This document shows, in pieces, positions 40,952 through 49,826 of a stretch of DNA of 64,000 nucleotides (position 1 is the stretch's first letter; each line of letters begins with the position of its first letter). Position numbers and translations under genes: made by a program. The notes under the pieces were generated by a model, which was not told the origin of the DNA, made no database searches, and saw nothing but the letters and a program-made list of their open reading frames with translations. The stretch covers positions 1-64,000 of the forward strand of contig NZ_PVWK01000061.1 of NCBI RefSeq assembly GCF_003003795.1. The letters are read 5' to 3'. The stretch comes from Stenomitos frigidus ULC18. GTDB taxonomy: Bacteria; Cyanobacteriota; Cyanobacteriia; Leptolyngbyales; Leptolyngbyaceae.

Positions 40952-41251
40952 TTACTCGATCTGCCGTCGTTTCCAATAATTGGGTCTACGCTTACCATGC
41001 GCGATCGCGACGATCCAGATCAATGTTTCCAGTTCCGCATAGAAAATGAGGAATGGAAACCGCCGAATCACATATCGACGTAAACCGCTGGCTTTGTACA
41101 CCCCTAGATTGGGGTTCCGCTGAATTTTGTCGAGAGCTTGCTCTACTTCAGACAAAAAATCAAGTCCCAAGCCTGCGTTCTGTGCTTCATAGTAAGAAAT
41201 GGCACCGTCAAGCTCAGCGATCGCTTCACTGTGAATGACAACAGGCTTCAC
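40952..41251 (-). CDS. ParE/RelE family toxin
   Basis: A 99-residue toxin of a type II module: IHSEAIAELDGAISYYEAQN, FLSEVEQALDKIQRNPNLGV, RRYVIRRFPFLIFYAELETL, and the basic end HGKRRPNYWKRR. The AELD-AISYYE-QN opening and FPF-I-Y core are typical of ParE-type toxins that act on gyrase. It overlaps its antitoxin by 4 bases (ATGA), so translation is coupled. The unit lies in a small accessory patch between the flv genes and a broken NTPase. Confidence 0.9.
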   Translation of the reverse strand: MKPVVIHSEAIAELDGAISYYEAQNAGLGLDFLSEVEQALDKIQRNPNLGVYKASGLRRYVIRRFPFLIFYAELETLIWIVAIAHGKRRPNYWKRRQIE

Positions 41252-41478
41252 GCGTACTTCTCTCTCAGATCGGTAAAGACCTTGCTGGCTGGCTCACCAG
41301 AGGCAGTCCCATCATTAATTGTCTGCATTCTTTGCGTTAATTCAACATCCCAGGCGCTCTCTACGTTGTCATCGATCGCGTTATCTAAGGAGTGGATCAG
41401 GAAGTAGGCAAGTTCTGCACGCTCTTGTGTGGAGAGTTGGGACAGTTCACGCTTCAGTTTTTCCGCTGTTTCGGTCAT
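41248..41478 (-). CDS. addiction-module antitoxin (PF09720 type)
   Basis: A 76-residue protein: AEKLKRELSQLSTQERAELA, YFLIHSLD, then VESAWDVELTQRMQTINDGT and a C-terminal KVFTDLREKY. The S-L---ERAELA--L--SLD and W--E---R-------G patterns match the addiction-module component family that neutralises ParE/RelE toxins. AGGAGAGG is well placed before the ATG at 41478. It is the first gene of the two-gene module. Confidence 0.9.
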   Translation of the reverse strand: MTETAEKLKRELSQLSTQERAELAYFLIHSLDNAIDDNVESAWDVELTQRMQTINDGTASGEPASKVFTDLREKYA

Positions 41479-41655
41479 CTCTGCCTCTCCTGCTGGCTTG
41501 CCGATCTAACAATGATTCAGCTTTGGGATTCAGCTTTTGTCGTTTGTTTTAACTCATTATGACGTTGTTCCAAGATGTTTGCGAAGGGGTTGGTCAGCTA
41601 TACCGCCGACCTGAAGTAGAATACAGGCAAATTCTGTAGGAATTGAGACGCCGCT

Positions 41656-43171
41656 ATGCCCGATCGCGAGGCACTTGAACGCCAGCTTGAAGACTTTCGC
41701 ATGGCTGGGAAAAACCTTCAGCTTGAGCCGTTGGTGACGCGAAAGGCATTGGCTGAGTTTGGGGTGAAATACCAGACGGAACTAGTGGATGCGCTAGAAC
41801 AGGCGATCGAAGATTGTGCTGAGCAGGACAACAAGCTGATTTTTACCGGACATCTCGGCTGCGGCAAATCGACACTGTTGGCAGAACTGGGCTTCCGCCT
41901 AACAGAGACAGGCCGCTACTTTGTCGTGAATTTCTCGATCGCCGATACGATCGAGGAGTCAGCCGTCGATCATGTCAATATTTTGTTCTCGATGGCGGTG
42001 CAATTGCTGGATGCCGCAGAACGCCGAGCGGTAACGCTGAAGCCAGGACTTAAACACGACCTCTATCGCTGGCTGGCAAAGCACACCAAAACCGAGATCA
42101 AAGCGGTGGATGCCGCGATCGAAACGAGCGGTGAGTCAAGCCTGAAGGGGGGACTGCCAGCAATTTTGGAGTTTTTGGTCAAAGTGAAAGCCATTTTGAA
42201 GGTGAATTCGATCGTTCGCGACGAGATTACGACAGAATTTGCCCGCAGAATTTCTGACCTCATTGCGCGGCTGAATGAAATTCAGACCTACATCGAAAAC
42301 GCGACGGGACAAACGGTGTTGGTGATCATTGATGATCTCGATAAGCTGGACTTAAGCATCACAGAAACAATCTTTAGCAAGAATATTAAGACGTTGCTTG
42401 CGCCCACCTTTCGGATTGTCTACACCATCCCCTTTTTCCACGCTCCGACACGCGGCAGTTAAAAGCATCGTCACTGCCAACATCAAGAAAATCCACACGA
42501 TGCCAGTAGCGAAGTTTTTTAGTAAGGCAACGGTACGTCAACCCGATCGCGTCCCTAATGCAGAGATGATGGCAATCTTTAGCGAAATATTGGCAAAGCG
42601 ATTGCACCCACACCCACATTTAATCGATTCGGCGTTGCTGCCACAGATGATCCTCAAAAGTGGCGGCGTGTTGCGAGAACTGATTCGGATTGTGGATCTC
42701 TGCTGCGATAAGTGTATGCAGCAAATTCGTCGTCAGTTACGTCAGTCTCAGTTTGATCACCCTGCTGTGGTGATCGATGTTCTTCAGCAGTCCTTAGAAA
42801 TTGACCGCGAGATCGGCGATCGCAACGGTGAAGCTGATTCTCTATTCAACAGGGCGATTGACCTTAATAAGCTGGGGCGATCTTGGGAGGCACTCCAGCA
42901 TTACCAGAAAGCCAAAAAAATCTATCAATCGTTGGGATTGGAACACAGAGTAAAAATGTGCGACGCTGCCATTTATCAACTCAACCAGATTATTCCAGCG
43001 CAACATCCTGCTCATGAGCACATTCCGCCTGCCCTGCCTGATTGGTATGTAAAATCTCTTCCTACACCACCGCGCTCAACATCTCAAAGTCGTAGATCCT
43101 CTCAATCTCTATGGGTCTACGGTCTGGTGGGGGTGACGATCACCCTTCTCCTCTTTTGGCTGAAACGATAG
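41656..43171 (+). pseudogene. P-loop NTPase with TPR and membrane tail, frameshifted
   Basis: Frame 1 from ATG 41656 encodes a P-loop ATPase: Walker A FTGHLGCGKSTLLAELGFRL (about 75-94), Walker B TVLVIIDDLDKLDL near 222, then RIVYTIPF. At the run of five T (42433-42437) the frame must move by one base to continue STLRHAAVKSIVTANIKKIH, VLRELIRIVDLCCDKCMQQI, a TPR-like repeat (GDRNGEADSLFNRAIDLNKL) and a final membrane helix LWVYGLVGVTITLLLFWLKR. The unshifted frame ends 42460-42462. The intact protein would be about 504 residues. One extra T explains it: mutation, base-call error or frameshifting. The family looks STAND-like; function is unknown. Confidence 0.8.
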
Positions 43172-43207
43172 CAGGGATGATGAAGGCGCGATTGTGTCCA
43201 GTTACTA

Positions 43208-43492
43208 TCAGGTGGGCGATCGGGCAATCAATAGAGCAACGCTATCCGCCAGCGATTTCGCTACATCTGCTTGCTTATCTACAGTTTCCGATTGCTTTTG
43301 TATTAGCACTTTTAGCTCTGTAAAGCCTGTCTCAACAAAATGAGTCAGACTAGCAACATTGTGCGTCAAAGTTGCGATGTTGTCTGCCAAACCATCAACT
43401 GTTCCAGATAAGTGAGTAACAGTCTCGGTTAGATGTCCAACTTGCTCTGTCAGGATATCAAGTTTATCCATCGGTTCAGGGGTATGCATCAT
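43208..43492 (-). CDS. small coiled-coil protein
   Basis: A 94-residue protein dominated by regular seven-residue repeats: LDILTEQVGHLTETVTHLSG, TVDGLADNIATLTHNVASLT, HFVETGFTELKVLIQKQSET. This would form a parallel coiled coil without membrane anchor. Similar short proteins are common in cyanobacteria; no function is known. The start may be the second or third Met (MDKLDILTE). It converges on the broken NTPase, 37 bases away. Confidence 0.7.
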   Translation of the reverse strand: MMHTPEPMDKLDILTEQVGHLTETVTHLSGTVDGLADNIATLTHNVASLTHFVETGFTELKVLIQKQSETVDKQADVAKSLADSVALLIARSPT

Positions 43493-43895
43493 GGCGATCG
43501 GGCGTGGTCAGCGTCGATTTTTTGTATAGCCAGATTAGCATACGGGCACGAATTCTATGGCTGACGTTGCCATTGGCGCGGTGCGCGATCGCCGCAAAAC
43601 TTCAAATAACGTGAAAAAACGCTATCGATACTGTCCATCCTTGCACGATAAACTAATGGACTCTGTAGAAGTCGCATTCTCTCTACATAGAAAATGCTGC
43701 ATCAGAGCTGGCATGATCGAGTCCCTGTCAATCTGTCACGTATTTTGGTCGATCGAACAAATCGTAAGGGACGGGTTTCGCAACATAACTGAACCACTGC
43801 ATGGAAAGCTTGCTAAACCCGCCGCTACCAGCTGCCTGCATTGATTTACACTCCTTCGCCTCAGACTTAACCACTTCAATCACTCACGTTGACCT
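43493..43895. other. 403-base intergenic region
   Basis: Contains a 95-codon open frame from 43557 whose translation shows no family, ribosome site or hydrophobic pattern, so it is not called. The region must contain the promoter of the phosphorylase gene. Confidence 0.4.
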
Positions 43896-46109
43896 ATGTT
43901 AAATTCCACTGCTACTACATCGGCTGCCCGTTTGAGTGTCAAATTGCCGCACTCGCTGAAGCGGTTAGCAGACCTTGCTTACAACTATTGGTGGTGTTGG
44001 ACGGCTGACCAGGTTTCGTTGTTTGAGACACTGAATCCTGATGAATGGGAGCGTTGCGGGCATAATCCTGTCGTCCTGCTAGAATCCATTGCCTACAATC
44101 GCCTGACGCAACTGGCGATCGATCCTCAGTACATCAAGCGGCTGAACCTGGTCGTCGAGAAATTCGATCGCTACATGGCAGCCGGTAACACCTGGGCAAG
44201 CCGCGTTGCGCCCCAAATCTCCAAAGAGCATCCTGTTGCTTACTTCTGTGCTGAGTTTGGCTTACACGAATCGCTTCAGGTCTATTCTGGTGGTTTAGGC
44301 ATTCTGGCAGGCGACCACCTCAAATCTGCCTCTGACCTTGGTGTGCCGCTGGTGGCGATCGGCCTCCTCTACCGTCAGGGCTACTTTCACCAACGGTTGA
44401 ACCAGGATGGCTGGCAAGAAGACTATTACATCGACAACGAGTTCGATCGCCTGCCGATCGAACTCATGCGAAATGAACACGGGGATGCCATTACCGTTGA
44501 GCTACAGGTACGTAGTCGCGTCGTCAAAGTGCAGATCTGGCGCGTGCGGGTGGGACGGGTTGACCTCTATCTACTCGACACCAACCGGGACGACAACGAC
44601 TCTATCGATCGCTGGCTAACAGGACACCTCTACGGCGGCAACCAGGAAACTCGGATTGCTCAGGAAGTGATTTTGGGGATCGGCGGTGTGCGCGCGCTCC
44701 AGGCATTGGGCATCGAGCCAGGTGTGTATCACCTCAACGAAGGTCACGCGGCTTTCTGCCTGCTAGAAGTGTCGCGGCTGGAGATTCAGCGCACCCGCAA
44801 ATCGTTCTACGACATTGAGGCGGCAGTCCGCCAGCGCTGCGTCTTCACCACACACACGCCCGTTCCTGCGGGGCATGATGTCTTCTCTGCAGATCTGATG
44901 GATTCCTTCTTTGCTAGCTACTGGCCGCAACTGGGACTCTCGCGTGAGCAGTTTCTGGTGTTGGGTGCTCGTCGTCTGGGCGATCCCTGGGAACCGTTTG
45001 GGATGACACCGTTGGCGTTGCGCCTGTGTCGTGCCGCCAACGGTGTGAGCGAACTCCACGGGCATGTCTCGCGTCAAATGTGGACGGTGCTATATCCAGA
45101 GCGATCGGAAGACAAGGTGCCGATCGGCTACATTACCAACGGTGTGCATGCGACTACTTGGACGGCAGCGCTGATTGGTGATTTGTACAATGAGTATCTG
45201 GGTAACGATTGGGCAACGAAAGCCGTTGATCCTGCTGTCTGGGCAAAGGTCGATCACATCCCTGATGCCGAACTCTGGCAGCGTCATCAAATCCTCAAAG
45301 AACGTCTGGTTGCACATACCCGTTCCAAGCTGAAAAAAGCGCGAGAAGGTCGTGGTGAACATTGGGATTATATCCAGGCGGCCGATCGTGTGCTTGATCC
45401 TACGATTCTGACGATCGGCTTTGCCCGTCGCTTTAGCCCCTACAAGCGCGGCGATCTTTTGCTGCGAGATGCCGATCGCGCCATGTCCATCTTCGCCAAC
45501 ACCGATCGTCCTGTTCAGATTATCTTTTCTGGTAAAGCACATCCCGCCGACGAAGAAGGCAAGCGGATTATTCAACGCCTGATGGAATGGTGCAAACAGC
45601 CCGGCATCTGGAATCGGGTTGCCTTTATCGAAGACTACGACATGCATACCGCACGGAAGCTGGTGCAGGGTGTCGATGTGTGGTTGAACAATCCCCGTCG
45701 TCCTCTGGAAGCATCGGGCACCAGCGGTCAAAAAGTCTGCTTTAACGGTGGGCTGAACTGTAGCGTCCTGGATGGCTGGTGGTGTGAAGGCTACCAAGCC
45801 GATGCGAACGGCAAGGGACTGAATGGCTGGGCGATCGGAAAAGATGCTCATACCAGCGACCAGAAGCTCCAGGACGATATCGACTCGCAGGCGCTCTATG
45901 CTCTACTGCAAGACGAAATCGTGCCGCTCTACTACGATCAGGATGAGCATGGCGTACCCCACGGTTGGGTCAAAATGATGAAGGCATCCATCAAAACCAA
46001 TTCCCCAGCCTTCAATACCCATCGGATGATTGCCGATTATGTCACGCAGGTCTATGCTCCTGGTGCCGTTACCGAAGTTGGTCGCAGTCTGGCAAGCATC
46101 CCATCTTAA
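43896..46109 (+). CDS. glgP: alpha-glucan (glycogen) phosphorylase, short type
   Basis: A 737-residue GT35 enzyme that releases glucose-1-phosphate from glycogen or maltodextrin. The N-terminal LKRLADLAYNYWWCWTADQV marks the short DUF3417-containing group. Catalytic parts include YSGGLGILAGDHLKSASDLG, YHLNEGHAAFCLLE, and the PLP-lysine segment EASGTSGQKVCFNGGLNCSV followed by LDGWWCEGYQ...NGWAIG. The Met usual before the PLP Lys (SGMK) is Gln here. It is shorter than the 800-850 residues of classical GlgP but normal for this subgroup. It stands alone. Confidence 0.9.
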   Translation: MLNSTATTSAARLSVKLPHSLKRLADLAYNYWWCWTADQVSLFETLNPDEWERCGHNPVVLLESIAYNRLTQLAIDPQYIKRLNLVVEKFDRYMAAGNTWASRVAPQISKEHPVAYFCAEFGLHESLQVYSGGLGILAGDHLKSASDLGVPLVAIGLLYRQGYFHQRLNQDGWQEDYYIDNEFDRLPIELMRNEHGDAITVELQVRSRVVKVQIWRVRVGRVDLYLLDTNRDDNDSIDRWLTGHLYGGNQETRIAQEVILGIGGVRALQALGIEPGVYHLNEGHAAFCLLEVSRLEIQRTRKSFYDIEAAVRQRCVFTTHTPVPAGHDVFSADLMDSFFASYWPQLGLSREQFLVLGARRLGDPWEPFGMTPLALRLCRAANGVSELHGHVSRQMWTVLYPERSEDKVPIGYITNGVHATTWTAALIGDLYNEYLGNDWATKAVDPAVWAKVDHIPDAELWQRHQILKERLVAHTRSKLKKAREGRGEHWDYIQAADRVLDPTILTIGFARRFSPYKRGDLLLRDADRAMSIFANTDRPVQIIFSGKAHPADEEGKRIIQRLMEWCKQPGIWNRVAFIEDYDMHTARKLVQGVDVWLNNPRRPLEASGTSGQKVCFNGGLNCSVLDGWWCEGYQADANGKGLNGWAIGKDAHTSDQKLQDDIDSQALYALLQDEIVPLYYDQDEHGVPHGWVKMMKASIKTNSPAFNTHRMIADYVTQVYAPGAVTEVGRSLASIPS

Positions 46110-46299
46110 GAAGTTGTTGGTTTTTCACCGCTTCAATGGCGGCGTAGCGGCGGCGCTCCTTTTCGGATCAGGACTGATAGTAGCGTTGCCTTTGGGATTC
46201 TATAGCAGCAGGGTAGGTTTGCTTCAATCCACCTATTTTTTAGTCTCTCTCTAGCTGACAGAGGCAACTGGCAGAATTACACCATTTAATCCACGATCC

Positions 46300-47478
46300 T
46301 TAGTGATGATCCGTTGACGTTTCACCATGCCTCAATGCCTCAATAATCTGTACGTTCGCCTTCGGAAATGGGTATTGGTCAATGTCTGTTAGCGTCACCC
46401 AGCGCACTTCGTCACACTCGATCGCCTGGGGTTCACCGCTAACATGACGACAGTGGTGGACGTTTAACGTCACTCGAAAGTGGCTGTAGGCATGATCGAC
46501 AACTATGAGGTGATCGCCGACCGTAATCTCAATCCCCAATTCTTCGCGAATCTCACGCTGGATGCAGGCTTCGACCGTTTCACCTGGTTCGACTTTGCCA
46601 CCAGGAAACTCCCATAAGCCACCCAGTAGACCTTCCTGACGACGGCGATCGATCAAAATCTGTCCTTGATCATTCCAAATTACTGCTACACCAATGCTTT
46701 TGTGGGGTAGCGGCGCACGCGTTTCAGCCATAGGTAGTTCTGCTTGAATGCCTTGATTGTACGCCTCACAGTGACCGTTCCACGGACAGCTTGAGCACAA
46801 CGGCTGGTGAGGCATACAGACCGTGGCACCCAAATCCATGATTGCCTGGTTAAAGTCACGTGGCTGTTGTCTGTCCAGTAGCGCTTCTGAAAGTTGCCAA
46901 AGGTCAGCGATCGCCCGCTTCGGTGGTACAGGTAGAGCGACCAGACGCGTCAGTACACGCTTTACATTCCCATCCAAGATGGCCATTGGTTGGTCGAACG
47001 CGGCACTCAAAATGCCGCCAGCGGTCGTGCGTCCAATCCCAGGTAGCTGCATCACATCAGCCGGGGACGCTGGGAAAACTCCTTGATGGCGCAACATAAT
47101 GTCTTGAGCAGCACGATGCAAGTTACGAGCACGGGCATAGTAACCCAACCCTTCCCAAGCTTTGAGTACCTGCTGCTGTTCGGCGATCGCCAGCGCTGAA
47201 AGGGTCGGGAACAAGGTTAGCCAGCGCTCATAGTAAGGGATCACCGTTTTCACCTGAGTCTGCTGGAGCATAATCTCCGATACCCAGATGGCGTAAGGAT
47301 CACGACTTTGTCGCCAGGGGAGATCCCGCCCGAAATGACCATACCAAAGCAACAGGGTCTCCCTAAGATTGACGACAACAGAACCGGGCAGACGATCGCG
47401 ATCGTCTGCCCGGTCTAAAGAATTTCGTTGCGGCTGTGAAGCGGTAGCTTTCAAAGCGTTGATTGGTGTTCGCGGCAT
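46300..47478 (-). CDS. mutY: A/G-specific adenine glycosylase MutY
   Basis: A 392-residue DNA-repair enzyme that removes adenine mispaired with 8-oxoguanine. The glycosylase domain has the catalytic Glu in WVSEIMLQQTQVKTVIPYY, the helix-hairpin-helix LPGIGRTTAGGI, and the iron-sulfur ligands CMPHQPLCSSCPWNGHC. The C-terminal domain is NUDIX-like (GGKVEPGETVEACIQREIREELGIE), keeping the full NUDIX box. ATG 47478 is preferred over TTG 47487. It is convergent with the phosphorylase gene and upstream of nothing in operon. Confidence 0.93.
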   Translation of the reverse strand: MPRTPINALKATASQPQRNSLDRADDRDRLPGSVVVNLRETLLLWYGHFGRDLPWRQSRDPYAIWVSEIMLQQTQVKTVIPYYERWLTLFPTLSALAIAEQQQVLKAWEGLGYYARARNLHRAAQDIMLRHQGVFPASPADVMQLPGIGRTTAGGILSAAFDQPMAILDGNVKRVLTRLVALPVPPKRAIADLWQLSEALLDRQQPRDFNQAIMDLGATVCMPHQPLCSSCPWNGHCEAYNQGIQAELPMAETRAPLPHKSIGVAVIWNDQGQILIDRRRQEGLLGGLWEFPGGKVEPGETVEACIQREIREELGIEITVGDHLIVVDHAYSHFRVTLNVHHCRHVSGEPQAIECDEVRWVTLTDIDQYPFPKANVQIIEALRHGETSTDHH

Positions 47479-47612
47479 AGCGAGCAATGCAACCTGGACA
47501 TTCGCTTTCAGATTTAGCCCCTTAGTGTATCGGAGCCTGGGGCGCTTGCGAACACAGAACCAAACCCGGTTCTAAATCGATCACGCCGATGATCGACGGT
47601 TTGGCTTGCAAC

Positions 47613-47957
47613 CTAGCTTTCTGGAGTGGAAGCGTCCGTTGCAGTGGAGGCCAACGATTTTTCAAACGCCATTCGCTGTTCGGCATTGTGTAAGAAGTAG
47701 CCACTCATCATTGCAGACGCTAGTAGACGGCCCAAGTCCTCACGGCTAGTTGTGATCATCACGTTAAAGCTGTCGGGAGGCAAGGCACCGAGCAAGCCAA
47801 CGATATTTCGCTCCATCACCTGGAAGACATCCACTGACGCCGGTCGGGAGAGCTGGGCAATGGCTTCTGGACTCAACGATTGGACGTAGCTCAGGAACTG
47901 ATTGCTGGAGTCAGCGCCGCTTAGAAATTCTGGCACTCGATCTGACATGTTGTTCAC
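47613..47957 (-). CDS. DUF760 family protein
   Basis: A 114-residue protein conserved in cyanobacteria and plastids: RVPEFLSGADSSNQFLSYVQ, SLSPEAIAQLSRPASVDVFQ, VMERNIVGLLGALPPDSFNV, MITTSREDLGRLLASAMMSG YFL. This is the DUF760 signature; function is unknown. GTG 47957 has GAGG 8 bases upstream; ATG 47948 is an alternative. It precedes mutY on the same strand by 134 bases. Confidence 0.85.
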   Translation of the reverse strand: MNNMSDRVPEFLSGADSSNQFLSYVQSLSPEAIAQLSRPASVDVFQVMERNIVGLLGALPPDSFNVMITTSREDLGRLLASAMMSGYFLHNAEQRMAFEKSLASTATDASTPES

Positions 47958-48248
47958 TGAAGGAACCTCGATCTAAACTGCTGTAAGTTTCTATAAACAA
48001 ATGTATCAGCGGACGTTGAGAACCGAAGTGAGTAGAACCGAACCAGAACTTGGGTGATGGACGTACATAAGTGAGAGTTCTGAGTTCTGAGTTAAAGATT
48101 TCAACTTACAGCCGCTTACAAATGGGTCAGCCACAGAGCGAACATCTTACTCGCAGGCGTGAGCGAGACGCTCACACTTAGTTGAGATGGCTTATTCAAA
48201 TGAAAATTGCTGTAAAACTCACAACTCAGAACTGATCGCTTGCCAGCC

Positions 48249-49205
48249 CTAGCTAGCTAAGTACTCGCCGATCGCAGCTTTACGTTTCCTCAATTTGGTC
48301 AGGGCTTCGCGTTCGATCTGGCGGACGCGCTCACGGCTGATGCTAAGGCGATCGCCAATTTTTGCCAGTGTAAGCGCTTGTCCGTCTTCTAGCCCAAACC
48401 GGAGTGCTAAGACTTCGCGTTGCTGGGGTGTCAGGTCTGCCATCAGCGTTTCTAAATCAGCACGGAGTGACGATTGCAGGGCAAAGTCTTCCGGCGAGGC
48501 ACCTGTGTCTTCCAGCAGTTCACCCAATTCAGTGTCCTGGTTGTCGCCTACGCGCAGATCGAGTGAAAGCGGCTGGCGCGATCGCTCCAGGTACTCACGC
48601 ACTTGACGGGGAGTTAGCTCCAGTTCGTTGGCGAGTTCAGACGCAGTGGCGGCCCGACCCAACTGTTGAGAGAGTTGACGTTGAGCCTTCTTAATCTTGT
48701 TCAGTTTTTCGGTGATGTGGATAGGTAGGCGAATCGTGCGACCTTTTTCGGCGATCGCACGGGTAATTGCTTGCCGAATCCACCAGTAAGCGTAGGTCGA
48801 AAAGCGATAGCCCTTCGTGGGATCAAACTTCTCTACACCACGCTGCATTCCAATCGTGCCTTCTTGAATCAGATCCAGCAGATCAACATTACGCTTCGTA
48901 TACTTCTTGGCGACAGAAACAACCAGGCGCAGGTTAGCTTCGACCATCTTGCGCTTCGCGTTTTCGCCCTCTGCGATCGCCTGCTGCAATTCGCTTTCAG
49001 AGAGGTCAGCCTTCTGAGCCCACTCCTCCAGCGCCAGTTCACGGCCAAACTGCTGTGTCAGAAGCTCCTTTGTGTCGTAGAGTATTGCCAAGCGCTGAAC
49101 CTGTTTGCCATAGAGGATCTCCTGCTCATGAGTGAGCAGGGGAACCCGACCAATTTCTCGTAAGTAAGCGCGTACTAAGTCGGTTGAGGTTTGAGCGGTC
49201 TTCAT
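48249..49205 (-). CDS. group 2 sigma-70 factor (SigB/C/D type)
   Basis: A 318-residue sigma factor lacking region 1.1. It begins [20 protein letters not shown] (region 1.2), then [20 protein letters not shown] and [20 protein letters not shown] (2.1-2.2), [19 protein letters not shown] (2.3-2.4), region 3, and [19 protein letters not shown] (4.2). The -10 and -35 recognition residues look like the principal factor, as in cyanobacterial group 2 sigmas that respond to light, nutrient and heat stress. ATG 49205 is preferred over an upstream TTG at 49274, which adds an unrelated leader. The exact group 2 member cannot be named with certainty. Confidence 0.9.
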   Translation of the reverse strand: MKTAQTSTDLVRAYLREIGRVPLLTHEQEILYGKQVQRLAILYDTKELLTQQFGRELALEEWAQKADLSESELQQAIAEGENAKRKMVEANLRLVVSVAKKYTKRNVDLLDLIQEGTIGMQRGVEKFDPTKGYRFSTYAYWWIRQAITRAIAEKGRTIRLPIHITEKLNKIKKAQRQLSQQLGRAATASELANELELTPRQVREYLERSRQPLSLDLRVGDNQDTELGELLEDTGASPEDFALQSSLRADLETLMADLTPQQREVLALRFGLEDGQALTLAKIGDRLSISRERVRQIEREALTKLRKRKAAIGEYLAS

Positions 49206-49826
49206 GGCGCTGTTGGAAAGGCTACAGTGGATAGAACGCTGGAATTTCCAGCTACAAGAAATGGTCAATGACAACCGAAGCGAAGCTTAAAGAATGCTTG
49301 TTTAAAGCATCTTTACGATCGTTCAAGACTGTTCTTTAAGAAGCCTTGAGGGTAGAGCTTGAAGAGCGTTTTCGGAGATGACCAAGAGGCTGTGACAGAA
49401 AAACCAACAATCTGGAGCAAGCCTGCAATATTAACAGTGTCGTCAGTGAGCAGACAAACTCTTCATCGTCGGTGCGTCAGGCTTGTTAAGACGTCGTATT
49501 AACAAATGTAACATTCCTGAGAGAAGACGTATATACCCTCAGAAAGATTCTTTTCAAAGCGGACGCTTTAGAGACCGATCGCTTCCAGCTATGAGTTACA
49601 CAAGAGTACCCAGGATTGCGCTTTGCAAATGCATCCCATAGAACAAAATGCACTTGCTGAAATCAAGGCCGCACAAATATTTACCTTCTCTTAAGAACTC
49701 GATTTAGAGAGTCTTTTCTACAAAGAGTTTTAAGTTTCTTTAAGGGGCTTGATCACTTTACATGCCTGCTCAAGGCTTAAGCAGGCATGCTTAGAGGTGA
49801 CCAAGGCCATCCCAGGTTCACCACGG
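49206..49826. other. 621-base region upstream of sigma gene, downstream of carB
   Basis: Holds the sigma-factor promoter and probably a long leader. No gene recognised. It is AT-rich with repeated TTTAAAG and CTTTAAG words. Confidence 0.4.
49761..49789 (-). terminator. hairpin downstream of carB
   Basis: CATGCCTGCT (49761-49770) and AGCAGGCATG (49780-49789) form a perfect 10-bp stem with a 9-base loop, 37 bases beyond the carB stop codon in the direction of carB transcription. Confidence 0.6.

Noticed and set aside
43557-43844. 95-codon open frame on the plus strand
   Set aside because: Composition is irregular, no ribosome site or motif; not supported as a gene.
45090-45851. 253-codon open frame on the minus strand
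   Set aside because: It lies opposite the catalytic half of the phosphorylase and has no family features.
46116-46254. Hydrophobic 45-codon frame after the phosphorylase gene
   Set aside because: No ATG or GTG start and no ribosome site; only TTG codons would open it.
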